The position numbers were made by a program, and so were the translations under genes. A DNA stretch of 42,372 bases from Planctomycetales bacterium (GTDB lineage Bacteria; Planctomycetota; Planctomycetia; Pirellulales; Thermoguttaceae), in the NCBI GenBank assembly GCA_007119795.1, contig SKOZ01000053.1, forward strand, positions 1 through 42,372. The letters run 5' to 3'. Shown here piece by piece: positions 1-8,518 of the stretch (positions within the stretch are counted from its first letter, which is position 1; the number at the start of each line of letters is the position of its first letter). Below the pieces are notes generated by a model. That model ran no database searches. It saw only the letters and a program-made list of their open reading frames with translations, and was not told the DNA's origin.

Positions 1-123
1 CCAGCTTATTTCACGGAATCGGCGACGGCATTGCAGTTGCAGTAGCGCTCGACTCACGTCAGGTGTGCGTGGAGCAATGTTCATGCCCAGCGGGCCAACA
101 GAAGGACTTTAGGGAGCGTGTTC

Positions 124-1221
124 GTGGAAGAAGGCATCGCCGAGCGGCGGAGAGGGTGGATGGTGGGGCTGGCAGCCGCTTTGATCCTCAGCGGGTGCAT
201 CAGCGGCTGTACTCGGGCCGAGAGCGACGAGGCCGCGGTTACCCTGTTGAACGTCTCCTACGACCCGACCCGCGAGCTCTACCGCGAGTTCAACGCCCGC
301 TTCGCCGAGCACTGGTACGGCGAGACGGGCCGGCGGGTCACCGTGCAGATGTCGCACGGCGGTTCGGGGAGCCAGGCCCGCGCGGTGATCGACGGACTCG
401 AGGCCGACGTGGTCACGCTGGCGCTGGCGTTCGACGTCGATGCGATCGCCGAACACGCCGGCCTCCTCCCGCCTGACTGGCAGGCGCGCCTGCCGGAGAA
501 CAGCGCCCCTTACACTTCGACGCTGGCGCTGCTCGTCCGCAAGGGGAACCCCAAGAGCATCCACGACTGGGATGATCTTGCCCGCAGCGGCGTAGAAGTG
601 ATCACGCCGAACCCGAAGACCTCGGGCGTGGCGCGGTGGAACTATCTGGCCCTGTGGGGGGCGGCGTTGCGGCGCGAGCTCGGGCCGCAGTTTGTGGAGA
701 CGCTCGGCGATCCCGACCATGCCGCCGAGGTGGCCGCCGCTCAAGAGAAGGCGCGGGTCTTCGTCGCCGCGGTGTACCGCAATGTCCCGGTGCTCGACAG
801 CGGTGCGCGGGCAGCGACGAACACCTTCGTGCAGCGGCGGATCGGCGACGTCTTGATCAACTGGGAGAACGAAATCCTCCTCGGCAGTCGCGAGCTCGAT
901 GAGGCAGGGCTGGAGGTCGTGGTCCCGCCGGTGAGCATCCTGGCCGAGCCCACCGTGGCCCTGGTCGACAGGAATGTCGACCGCCGCGGCACCCGCGCCG
1001 CGGCCCAGGCCTACCTGGAGTTCCTCTATTCGCCGCTCGGGCAGGACCTGGCCGGCCGCCATTACTACCGCCCCGTCTCGGACGAGGCGCGGGCGAAATA
1101 CCACGACCAGTTCCCGGACATCGACCTATTTACCGTCGATGCCGTCTTCGGCGGCTGGCAGGAGGCGAACCGCGTCCACTTCGCCGACGGCGGCACGTTC
1201 GACCAGATCTACCGGCCTTAG
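124..1221 (+). CDS. Sulfate ABC transporter, substrate-binding lipoprotein
   Basis: Periplasmic sulfate/thiosulfate-binding protein of the Sbp/CysP family, which delivers sulfate to the CysTWA importer encoded downstream. Family motifs are clear in order: [22 protein letters not shown], and ITPNPKTSG followed by [10 protein letters not shown], where the last block lines the anion pocket. I chose the GTG at 124 because AGGGAG lies 7 nt upstream; the GTG at 118 would be almost on top of that site. The N-terminus then has an RRR charged region, a hydrophobic core and a lipobox ending LILSGC, so the protein is probably a membrane-anchored lipoprotein rather than the free periplasmic form of enterobacteria. 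About 365 residues, slightly longer than Sbp. It could prefer thiosulfate, and sequence alone does not separate Sbp from CysP. Family assignment is secure; the lipid anchor is inferred. Confidence 0.93.
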   Translation: MEEGIAERRRGWMVGLAAALILSGCISGCTRAESDEAAVTLLNVSYDPTRELYREFNARFAEHWYGETGRRVTVQMSHGGSGSQARAVIDGLEADVVTLALAFDVDAIAEHAGLLPPDWQARLPENSAPYTSTLALLVRKGNPKSIHDWDDLARSGVEVITPNPKTSGVARWNYLALWGAALRRELGPQFVETLGDPDHAAEVAAAQEKARVFVAAVYRNVPVLDSGARAATNTFVQRRIGDVLINWENEILLGSRELDEAGLEVVVPPVSILAEPTVALVDRNVDRRGTRAAAQAYLEFLYSPLGQDLAGRHYYRPVSDEARAKYHDQFPDIDLFTVDAVFGGWQEANRVHFADGGTFDQIYRP

Positions 1222-1232
1222 GTGGAGGGAAG

Positions 1233-1334
1233 ACCACGAATGCAACGAATGGCACGAATGATATGAAGAAGGGAACAGATTGGACGAGCAAGTCACCCGG
1301 AGACCCCCTTCGTAGTCCTCGTGTTATTCGTGGT
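1233..1334. repeat. Inverted ACCACGAAT repeat in the cys intergenic gap
   Basis: The gap between the binding-protein gene and cysT carries ACCACGAAT at 1233-1241 and its exact reverse complement ATTCGTGGT at 1326-1334. Additional CACGAATG/CGAATG units sit just inside the left arm and a CGTG unit just inside the right arm. The arms are about 84 bp apart. It looks like an intergenic repeat insertion rather than a terminator, since no tight hairpin or T-tract is present. No protein is encoded. Confidence 0.5.
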
Positions 1335-1363
1335 TGAGTTCTCTTCTTCTTGGTGCAAACACC

Positions 1364-2200
1364 ATGCGGATACTGCAGTGGAAAGAGCCGAGCGTGCTTC
1401 CGGGATTCGGCCCGGCGATGGGATTGACGCTCCTCTACATGGCCCTGCTGGTACTGATCCCGCTCGGCGGCCTGGTACTCTTCACCACGCAGATGACCTG
1501 GGCCGACTTCTGGAACAAGGCGGTGGTCGATCCGCGGGTGGTGGCGTCCTATCGGCTGAGCTTCGGGGCCTCGTTCGTTGCCGCAGCACTCAACGGATGC
1601 TTCGGTTTCCTCGTGGCCTGGGTGCTGGTCCGCTATCCCTTCCCGGGACGGCGGATCGTCGATGCGATGGTCGACCTCCCCTTCGCCTTGCCCACGGCAG
1701 TCTCGGGAATCGCCTTGACGACGCTCTACGCCCACACGGGCTGGATCGGCCAGTGGCTCGATCCCCTGGGCATCCGTGTCGCCTACACCTGGCTGGGCGT
1801 CGTGGTGGCCCTGACGCTCATCGGGCTCCCCTTCGTCGTCCGCTCCGTGCAGCCGGCGCTGGAAGACCTGGAGAGCGAACTCGAGGAGGCCGCCGCCAGC
1901 CTGGGTGCTTCGCGGGCGCAGACCTTCCGCCGGGTGATCCTCCCCGCCGTGATGCCCTCGCTGCTGACCGGCTTTGCGCTGGCCTTCGCCCGCGCCATCG
2001 GGGAGTTCGGCTCGGTCTATTTCATCGCCGGCAATATGCCCATGAAGACGGAGATCGCCCCGCTTCTGATCCGCATCCGGCTGGAGCAGTTCGACTACAC
2101 GGGCGCTACGGCGATCGGCGTGGTGATGCTCGCCGCCTCCTTCGCCCTCTTGCTGGTGATCAACCTCCTGCAGTGGTGGAGCCGGCGTTATCAGGAGTAA
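1364..2200 (+). CDS. cysT: Sulfate ABC transporter permease CysT
   Basis: Inner-membrane permease that forms the sulfate channel with CysW. Starting from the ATG at 1364 gives 278 residues with about six hydrophobic segments, the first near ALLVLIPLGGLVLF. The cytoplasmic coupling (EAA) loop reads EEAAASLGASRAQTFRRVIL and ends at the typical GEFGSVYFIAGN. An in-frame TTG at 1334 would add ten residues, but it lies inside the right arm of the ACCACGAAT repeat and has no ribosome site, so the ATG is preferred. The gene follows the binding protein after a 142-nt gap and precedes cysW by 46 nt, the usual sbp-cysT-cysW-cysA order. Function is clear from family motifs and context. Confidence 0.93.
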   Translation: MRILQWKEPSVLPGFGPAMGLTLLYMALLVLIPLGGLVLFTTQMTWADFWNKAVVDPRVVASYRLSFGASFVAAALNGCFGFLVAWVLVRYPFPGRRIVDAMVDLPFALPTAVSGIALTTLYAHTGWIGQWLDPLGIRVAYTWLGVVVALTLIGLPFVVRSVQPALEDLESELEEAAASLGASRAQTFRRVILPAVMPSLLTGFALAFARAIGEFGSVYFIAGNMPMKTEIAPLLIRIRLEQFDYTGATAIGVVMLAASFALLLVINLLQWWSRRYQE

Positions 2201-2246
2201 TCTGAGACCTGTCCCCTTTCCCTCGCCATCCAAGGAAACGCCGCCC

Positions 2247-3149
2247 ATGCCCGCCTCGATCGCCTTGCGAACGCACGGCCCCCGCACCGCCGTGCGGCAG
2301 GCCACTGCGGAGTCGCCGCTGATCAAGGCAGTGCTCATCGTCACGGCCTTGGGCTTCCTGGCGTTCTTCCTCTTCATGCCGCTGGTGCTCGTCTTCGTCT
2401 ACGCCTTCGGCGAGGGGATCGCCGTCTACGCCGCGGCGCTCACCGAGCCCGACGCGCGGGCGGCGATTCGCCTTTCGCTGCTGACGGCCGCCATCGCCCT
2501 GCCGGTGAACACGGTATTCGGCATCGCGGCGGCCTGGGCCATCGCCAAGTTCGAGTTCCGCGGCAAGAGCGTGCTCACGACCCTGGTCGACCTCCCCTTC
2601 GCCGTCTCGCCGGTCATCGCCGGGCTGGTCTTCGTCATCCTCTTCGGCGCCCGCGGCTGGCTGGGTCCCGTGCTGAGCGAATGGGGCATCCGCATCCTCT
2701 TCGCCCCCCCGGGGATCGTGCTGGCCACGCTCTTCGTCACCTTCCCCTTCGTGGCCCGCGAGCTGATCCCCCTGATGCAGTCCCAGGGGACCGAGGAGGA
2801 GCTCTCCGCGCTGACCCTGGGCGCCGGCGGCTGGCAGACGTTTTTCCGCGTTACGCTGCCCAACGTGAAGTGGGGCCTGATCTACGGGGTGATCCTCTGC
2901 AACGCGCGGGCCTTCGGCGAGTTCGGCGCCGTCTCGGTGGTCTCCGGCCACATCCGCGGGCAGACGAACACCATGCCCCTGCACGTGGAGATACTCTACA
3001 ACGAGTACCAGTTCACGGCCGCCTTCGCCGTGGCCTCGCTGCTGGCGATGCTGGCCGTGGTTACGCTGGTGGTGAAGACCCTTGTCGAGTGGCACACGGC
3101 TCGCCGGCAGACAGCGGCCGCGCTGGCCACCGGGGAGTATTCCGCATGA
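2247..3149 (+). CDS. cysW: Sulfate ABC transporter permease CysW
   Basis: Second permease of the sulfate importer, 300 residues. The hydrophobic segments start near [20 protein letters not shown], followed by the [17 protein letters not shown] segment typical of CysW. The EAA coupling loop reads [20 protein letters not shown] and is followed by [19 protein letters not shown] and the CysW-type tail [20 protein letters not shown] lies upstream of the ATG. Its last four bases overlap the start of cysA (ATGA), which indicates translational coupling. The 46-nt gap before it includes GACCTGTCCCC at 2206-2216, an 11-mer that also occurs inverted inside the MITE at 26723-26733. Confidence 0.94.
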   Translation: MPASIALRTHGPRTAVRQATAESPLIKAVLIVTALGFLAFFLFMPLVLVFVYAFGEGIAVYAAALTEPDARAAIRLSLLTAAIALPVNTVFGIAAAWAIAKFEFRGKSVLTTLVDLPFAVSPVIAGLVFVILFGARGWLGPVLSEWGIRILFAPPGIVLATLFVTFPFVARELIPLMQSQGTEEELSALTLGAGGWQTFFRVTLPNVKWGLIYGVILCNARAFGEFGAVSVVSGHIRGQTNTMPLHVEILYNEYQFTAAFAVASLLAMLAVVTLVVKTLVEWHTARRQTAAALATGEYSA

Positions 3150-4243
3150 GCATCCAGCTAACCCAAATCAGCAAGTCCTTCGGCCGCTTCCGGGCCCTCG
3201 ACGACGTGAGCCTTTCGGTGCGGACCGGGGAGCTGGTGGCCCTGCTGGGCCCCTCCGGCTCGGGAAAGACGACGCTCCTGAGGATCATCGCCGGCCTGGA
3301 GCAGCCCGACCCGCAGAGCGGTACGATCCACTTCCACGACGAGGACGTGGCCGCCCGCCACGTGAGCCGCCGGCAGGTGGGCTTCGTCTTCCAACACTAC
3401 GCACTCTTCCGCCACATGAGCGTCTTCGAGAACGTGGCCTTCGGCCTGAGGGTCAAGCCGCGGCGGGAGCGGCCGGCGCGGAGGGAGATCCGCGAGAAGG
3501 TGATGGCCCTCCTTAAGCTCGTGCAGCTCGACAGCATGGCCGCCCGCTACCCGCACCAGCTCTCCGGCGGCCAGCGGCAGCGGGTGGCGCTGGCGCGGGC
3601 CCTGGCCGTCGAGCCGAAGGTCCTCCTCCTGGACGAGCCCTTCGGCGCCTTGGACGCCAAGGTCCGCCAGGAGCTCCGCCGCTGGCTCCGCCGCCTCCAC
3701 GACACGATCCACGTCACCAGCGTCTTCGTAACCCACGACCAGGACGAGGCCCTCGAGGTGGCCGACCGTGTCGTGGTGATGAATGCCGGCCGCATCGAAC
3801 AGGTGGGTACACCCGACGAGGTCTTTCACGAACCGGCCTCGGAGTTCGTCATGGAGTTCCTCGGCGAGGTGAACCGCTTCCACGGCCGCGTAGCGGGCGG
3901 CGTGATCCACTTCGGCAGCCTGGCGCTCCGCTGGCCGCAGGCCCACGGGGGAGACGGACCGGTGAAGGTCTTCATCCGCCCCCACGACTTCGACGTCGAG
4001 ACCAGCCGCAACGGCCATCCCTGCCTCGGGGCCACAGTGGAGCGGGTCCACGCCGCCGGGCCCAACGTCCGCCTGGATCTCACCGCCGACTCGGGCGAGC
4101 CGCTCTTTGCCGAGCTCCCCCAGGACCGCTACCGCGCCGCCGCCATCGCCGCCGGCAGCCGCGTCTACCTCAGCCCGCGCGACCTGCGGGTCTTCGCCGG
4201 CGAATGCCAAAGTGAACCGATCCCGCTCGACTACGCCATCTGA
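3146..4243 (+). CDS. cysA: Sulfate ABC transporter ATP-binding protein CysA
   Basis: ATPase that powers the CysTW importer, 365 residues from the ATG overlapping the cysW stop. All nucleotide-binding motifs are intact: Walker [11 protein letters not shown]-loop FVFQHYALF followed by the [13 protein letters not shown] helix typical of CysA, signature LSGGQRQR, Walker [13 protein letters not shown] and switch histidine [12 protein letters not shown]. Roughly the last 120 residues form a TOBE-like regulatory domain ([23 protein letters not shown]). A longer in-frame reading from 2681 runs through cysW in another frame and is not real. This is the last gene of the operon; the next gene is on the opposite strand and ends 12 nt away. 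No convincing terminator separates them. Confidence 0.95.
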   Translation: MSIQLTQISKSFGRFRALDDVSLSVRTGELVALLGPSGSGKTTLLRIIAGLEQPDPQSGTIHFHDEDVAARHVSRRQVGFVFQHYALFRHMSVFENVAFGLRVKPRRERPARREIREKVMALLKLVQLDSMAARYPHQLSGGQRQRVALARALAVEPKVLLLDEPFGALDAKVRQELRRWLRRLHDTIHVTSVFVTHDQDEALEVADRVVVMNAGRIEQVGTPDEVFHEPASEFVMEFLGEVNRFHGRVAGGVIHFGSLALRWPQAHGGDGPVKVFIRPHDFDVETSRNGHPCLGATVERVHAAGPNVRLDLTADSGEPLFAELPQDRYRAAAIAAGSRVYLSPRDLRVFAGECQSEPIPLDYAI

Positions 4244-4255
4244 ACCCTTCGGGAG

Positions 4256-4945
4256 CTACATCTCCACCCACAGGTGAGCCAGGCGAATCGTCGGTGAGAC
4301 ACCGGTCGGTCGCGAGTGCTCCGACTCGCAACGCGAGACGCGAGCAAGCCCATCACCCATGAATCCGTCCAGCCGGTCGCTGCCCGACCAGAGCGGATCG
4401 GGCGAGGACGCCAGGTCGTCGATCCATGCGTTGATCCGGTCGTACCACTCCGCACATGTCCCGGCTTGGACGTAGCCGACGATACCGGCAATCGATAGCG
4501 CCGCGCCATGGAGCCCTAGCTTGAACCGCTGCACGCCGCCGCTGGGCGCGGCATCGATGGCGGAGGTCACGTACTCCCGTTCGCGGCCCGACCCCGGCGT
4601 AGGCAGGCGTTTCCCCTCCACGATAAGGATGGGATCATACTTCGAATACGGCCTTCCTTCGATCCATCCTTCTCCGACTGGAGTTGCGGAAATGTCTGCC
4701 GAATGGCGAACGCCTTGCGGCTCCTCATGGTGAAAGTGGACCATCGCGAAGTCGGATCGCCGCGCTGCCCAGTTCAGGAACTTGCAGAGTTGGCTGTTGA
4801 GGTCCCGCTCCCACACAGCCGCCGGACGCTCAGGATCGTCGCGCCACGGTGCCAGGTTCCTCTCGATAAAACCGAGCGTCTGGTTTACGGCTGTGTCCGC
4901 GGGCACGCCGGACGTGATTCGGCCGTGGTGGTTGCCGCTGCTCAC
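4256..4945 (-). CDS. PD-(D/E)XK-like nuclease-type protein, partner of the methyltransferase
   Basis: Not a named family that I recognise. The 229-residue protein has a layout resembling a PD-(D/E)XK nuclease core: Glu46 in VWERDLN on an early helix, Asp84 in SADISATP, and the strand DPILIVEGKRL with Glu110-x-Lys112. The middle is followed by an uncharged helix (LHGAALSIAGIVGYV) and a DRINAWIDDL segment. It starts at a GTG only 3 nt after the stop of the upstream methyltransferase, so the two are probably translated together. The natural inference is that this is the restriction or accessory subunit of a type II-like system. Base composition is lower in GC than the cys operon, which suggests acquisition. 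Alternatives are a toxin-like or regulatory protein with a decayed nuclease fold. The pairing is solid; the activity is inferred from motif spacing alone. Confidence 0.6.
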   Translation of the reverse strand: MSSGNHHGRITSGVPADTAVNQTLGFIERNLAPWRDDPERPAAVWERDLNSQLCKFLNWAARRSDFAMVHFHHEEPQGVRHSADISATPVGEGWIEGRPYSKYDPILIVEGKRLPTPGSGREREYVTSAIDAAPSGGVQRFKLGLHGAALSIAGIVGYVQAGTCAEWYDRINAWIDDLASSPDPLWSGSDRLDGFMGDGLARVSRCESEHSRPTGVSPTIRLAHLWVEM

Positions 4946-4948
4946 GCT

Positions 4949-7765
4949 TCAATACCCCTGTTCGCGGAGCTCGATGAGTGTATCGTCCGCGTCGCGGATC
5001 GCCGTGGAACGGATCCAGTAGCGGAGCCGGTCCGGTTTGACGATGAAGATGACATTCTCGTGGTAGAAACGCACGACCCGGACGGTCCGCAGCGATGGCA
5101 GCGTCTGCTCGAACACGAGCTTCGTCAAGTGTTCCTCACAATCGGGGCCGAGCCATTCGATCGCTGGTTCATCGCCAAAGAAGAACGGCTGACAGATCAG
5201 GCCGCTCAAAACCACCGGCTCCCCGCACCGCAGGTTGTCGTAGAGGCTCCCCAGCAGCCGGCAGTATAACGAGGCATATTCGTGTAACACTTCTCTGTCG
5301 GCTGCCTTTTTCAGAAGCTCCGATTTCTGCCCGAGACGCACATACGGCGCCATGTATTGGAGTGTGTCATCTGCGAGTGCCTGCTCCCAGAACGTCAGCT
5401 CCAACTCCGACTCATCCTCAGGACAGGGAAGCGACTCGATGTCGTCCTTCAGGATCGAAGTGGCCCTTGCCAGCAACATTCTCGAACTATTCAATACAAC
5501 GGCGAAACGATGTACGGGAAGGTCTTTGGCCAGCCTACGGAAGAATCGACTCAACTCGTTACGTTCATTAAGCGGCGCATGGATACCGACCACTTCGTGG
5601 TTGAATGCCACTGGTCCCTGATCCCAGTACTTTATCGCAAGTGATTCGTGTTCGCGAATCAACACCAACGGCGAATTAAACAGGTCTCTTGATCGTGGCC
5701 AAATGAAGTGTGTGGCGGTAACCTTGTCAAGTTTGTCTGGATCGATTACTGTCCATGCCAAAGCCTTGGCAGGTAGAAGTGGCTTGCCGGTAAGATGTTC
5801 GCCAGGCTGCTTTCGACTCGTACCTTCGATGAACCCCTCGCCCATTAGCCAGCCGCGTTGCTTGACATAATCGAGGAGTGTCCGCATCCGGCGCAACCGT
5901 GAAGCCATCACGTTCAAACGCCCCCCGCCAAGCAGATTGGCTCGCGCCGCCTTCGGATCGGCGATGATCTCGTCCACAGACAAGCGGTGCCGGTCGTAGT
6001 GGTCGAGTTCGAAGCCGATCCGCTCGGCCGTCTTGTATGTGCGGCGAAACGTCAAGTGCGAAAACGATTCGGCCTGCTCGGCGCCCACCAGCACTGCGAC
6101 CGTCTTGGCATCGGCACTCTCGTACAAGCCGCGCACGGAGATGAAGTCGAACAGGGATTCAAGCCGCCCTGTGGCAGCAACAAAGCACCGAAATGGGTGG
6201 CTCTGCAGATTGTAAAGGAAACCGGCGGGTTGGATCAGGCAGAGACGTCCGTCCACGCTGAGCAGCCGCAGGCACTGATCTAGGAACAGATAGGCGATTT
6301 GCTTGTCGGGGATCTCTCCTCGCTCTTCCTTGTGGGCCGCGTTGAACCGCTGGGCGGCGTCGGAAAATCTCGACTCAAAGGGCGGATTGCCAACGATGAC
6401 ATCGAACGGCTCATTCAGATCGGGTGCTCCCCCGTCACCTGGTGCGCAGGCCGCGAAGAAGTCGGCCTCTCTGAGACCTCTTCCGCGGAGGGGATCGAAA
6501 CGCAGCTTGCTCCAGATCACGTTAGATTGAAGGCAGTCGCAGACCGCCAGCGCCAGACTGAAGGCCGTAAGGTCGACGGCGTCCCGCTCCAGCTCAACGC
6601 CGAAGATCTGCTCACGCAAGATCGACTTGAGCGTTTCGGCATCGGGGGTACGCCAGCCGTGCTGCGCCCGCCACGCGTTGACCAGCCGGCGGAACGCTCC
6701 CACCAGGAATACTCCCGATCCACAGGCCGGATCGAGCACTCGCTCTCTACCGGTCAGCTTGCCATAGGGCATGGTGTGGTCCAGGAGCAGCGCCGCCAGG
6801 AAAGGGGGCGTATAGACCGCCGTGCTCCCCTGAACAAACCGTTGGTAGAGGTGGCTGATGACCTCCACCGGGATGTGGTCGAACGCGTACAGGCCCCACA
6901 GGTACCGCTGATCGCCAAGCGTCCTCGCCTCGACCAACTTCGCCAGACTACGCAACGTGGCCTTGGTCAGGCGGAGGCCGGCGGGCAGGTAGAAGACGTC
7001 GCCGTTGAACTTCCTCTCCAAAGCTTCCAAAAGGCCCGACACTTCGTCCGGCTCTTCCCCTTGCAGCACATCAAGAAACGACCGCGCACCTTTGCGGAAG
7101 TGACCGAACCACCCCGGGCCGGGAAACACGCTGCGGTCTTCGAGGTACTTGATCAACACCGTCAGCAACAGAAGCCGCCGGGCTGCGGGGTTCGCTTCGC
7201 CATCGAGCTCTTCGTCGGTCTTGACGACGGCCTGGATCAGCGACTCGTGGGCTGCCCGCTGGTGCCTGGCGAGACGTTGATTCTGGGGATCTTCCCAGAA
7301 CGTCCCATCCGCCAGTCGCCGCGACGAGAACCGCACTCGTGCACGTTCGGCCTCGACTTCTGTCGCCACACGGAGTTGCTCCGCCGGGTTGTAACGCCGG
7401 TCTCCCTCCTGCCAGAAATCCGGACCTCGAGCGCAGCTCAGTATGTCGATCCGCGTCGGCCAGGCAACGTAAACGAGCGGGACGACGCCGTGCAGCCACA
7501 AGTCGTGGTGTGCCCGGGCTATCTCGCTTACGGTGAGCCGTTCGTCCGTGTTGTCGATGACGAATGCGGCAGGCTGCGACGAGCGGCCATCATCGAATCT
7601 GCGGAAGAAGACGTAGCCGACGGCGGTGAACACCTGAGCCCCCCGGACGAAGGCCGCCTCGTCGATCGCTAGCTCTCTTGGCGGCTGGCGCACGGATACG
7701 AGCCCGTCGGCTGCCTCTCGCGAGTCGGGTGCAAGACCGACTGATGCTAGCGTGTCTCGACTCAT
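4949..7765 (-). CDS. Eco57I-type N6-adenine DNA methyltransferase
   Basis: A 938-residue class I SAM-dependent DNA methyltransferase. The SAM-binding motif I is DPACGSGVF (345-353), followed by FGVELERDAVDLTAFSLAL, and the catalytic motif IV is NPPF (460-463), the N6-adenine/N4-cytosine signature. Residues about 150-330 form a helical region ending in YTPPFLAALLLDH, typical of the entry to the methylase domain. The C-terminal 350 residues (LPAKALAWTVIDPDKL; LILIRE-like LVLIREHESLAIKYWD) look like the target-recognition part of Eco57I-type enzymes. Residues 1-150 contain PLVYVAWPTRIDILSC, which I cannot assign to a nuclease motif. No helicase, separate specificity subunit or BREX/DISARM gene lies nearby, so a type II or IIG-like system with the small downstream protein is the simplest reading. 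GC falls clearly below the flanks around 5.4-5.9 kb, as in horizontally acquired defence genes. Confidence 0.88.
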   Translation of the reverse strand: MSRDTLASVGLAPDSREAADGLVSVRQPPRELAIDEAAFVRGAQVFTAVGYVFFRRFDDGRSSQPAAFVIDNTDERLTVSEIARAHHDLWLHGVVPLVYVAWPTRIDILSCARGPDFWQEGDRRYNPAEQLRVATEVEAERARVRFSSRRLADGTFWEDPQNQRLARHQRAAHESLIQAVVKTDEELDGEANPAARRLLLLTVLIKYLEDRSVFPGPGWFGHFRKGARSFLDVLQGEEPDEVSGLLEALERKFNGDVFYLPAGLRLTKATLRSLAKLVEARTLGDQRYLWGLYAFDHIPVEVISHLYQRFVQGSTAVYTPPFLAALLLDHTMPYGKLTGRERVLDPACGSGVFLVGAFRRLVNAWRAQHGWRTPDAETLKSILREQIFGVELERDAVDLTAFSLALAVCDCLQSNVIWSKLRFDPLRGRGLREADFFAACAPGDGGAPDLNEPFDVIVGNPPFESRFSDAAQRFNAAHKEERGEIPDKQIAYLFLDQCLRLLSVDGRLCLIQPAGFLYNLQSHPFRCFVAATGRLESLFDFISVRGLYESADAKTVAVLVGAEQAESFSHLTFRRTYKTAERIGFELDHYDRHRLSVDEIIADPKAARANLLGGGRLNVMASRLRRMRTLLDYVKQRGWLMGEGFIEGTSRKQPGEHLTGKPLLPAKALAWTVIDPDKLDKVTATHFIWPRSRDLFNSPLVLIREHESLAIKYWDQGPVAFNHEVVGIHAPLNERNELSRFFRRLAKDLPVHRFAVVLNSSRMLLARATSILKDDIESLPCPEDESELELTFWEQALADDTLQYMAPYVRLGQKSELLKKAADREVLHEYASLYCRLLGSLYDNLRCGEPVVLSGLICQPFFFGDEPAIEWLGPDCEEHLTKLVFEQTLPSLRTVRVVRFYHENVIFIVKPDRLRYWIRSTAIRDADDTLIELREQGY

Positions 7766-8518
7766 GAGTGAATGTCACCGCGCGCGATTCCCTGCCGCAG
7801 CGAGCCACCTTGCTCGCCGCCTGACTTCTTCGGCCAAGTATCCAATAAATGGGCAGTTTAGCAAAGGTCATTCCGCCACGGGAGGTCAATAGGAGCAAGT
7901 GCGCGGTCAGTATGGGGCGCCCTGGATGGTGAGGTGGTTTGGCGTTCGCGAGACCACCATGGCAGATGCTCGATTGGCGGGTGCGCCCCCCTGGTCCCGG
8001 CTGCCACCGTTGGCAGTACTCCGGCCGAAGCAGATGGCGGCTGACTCCGACACCGGGGAAAGCATAACCGAAGCAGGGCATGTGATCAAGTGTATAGATA
8101 CTTATCGCTTCGGGGAGTGAGCCGGGAATGGAACAATGGCTCCGGACTCGGACTAGTAGGACTGTCCAACCCCACACGCGCATCCTGATCGGTCATCGGC
8201 ATACGAGACGCCCGCCCTGAGGTTTCACACGCTCGGCCCCGCCCCCACGTGAGTATAGACATGCACTAGCCCCGAGAGGGGTGTGCGTGCGTTTTCTCTC
8301 TGGTGAACCACCTGTATCACACAGCGTCGCAGTACTACACTGCCGACGTACCCATGCCCGGCCCTCCAGCAGAACACGCAGTTCCACGGCCGCTCCCGAT
8401 CAACGCAGAGCAGGGTGCTATCCCCCACCGCGATGGGCAATCACGCGGGGAAGGGCATTCTTCGGCTGTGGGTGAAGGATTATTTCGGCCGTACCCACCG
8501 TGCGACGCTGGAGGGCGG
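7766..8518. other. Gene-free spacer between restriction island and yyaL-like gene
   Basis: About 750 nt with no credible coding frame; the open frames here have no homologous look and poor codon use. It holds a putative promoter for the methyltransferase near 7.85 kb. It also holds an AT-rich imperfect palindrome AAGTGTATAGATACTT at 8088-8103 (6 of 8 pairs), set in an otherwise GC-rich context, and a small CCCC-GAGA-GGGG hairpin near 8.27 kb. The role of the last two is unknown. Confidence 0.5.
7837..7864 (-). promoter_or_regulatory. Putative sigma-70 promoter of the methyltransferase operon
   Basis: On the - strand, TTGCTA (7859-7864) and GATACT (7837-7842) are separated by 16 nt. They lie about 70 nt upstream of the methyltransferase start, in a locally AT-richer patch. 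The match to -35/-10 hexamers is fair. No C-protein gene is seen near the operon. Confidence 0.4.

Noticed and set aside
1..45. Possible C-terminus of an upstream gene (frame ending ESATALQLQ)
   Set aside because: Only 14 codons are visible and their use is not distinctive; cannot be supported.
3158..4210. Long open frame antisense to cysA
   Set aside because: Mirrors cysA codons; no ribosome site or recognisable motif.
4703..5269. A + strand frame opposite the restriction gene pair
   Set aside because: It overlaps two well-supported - strand genes and shows no family features.
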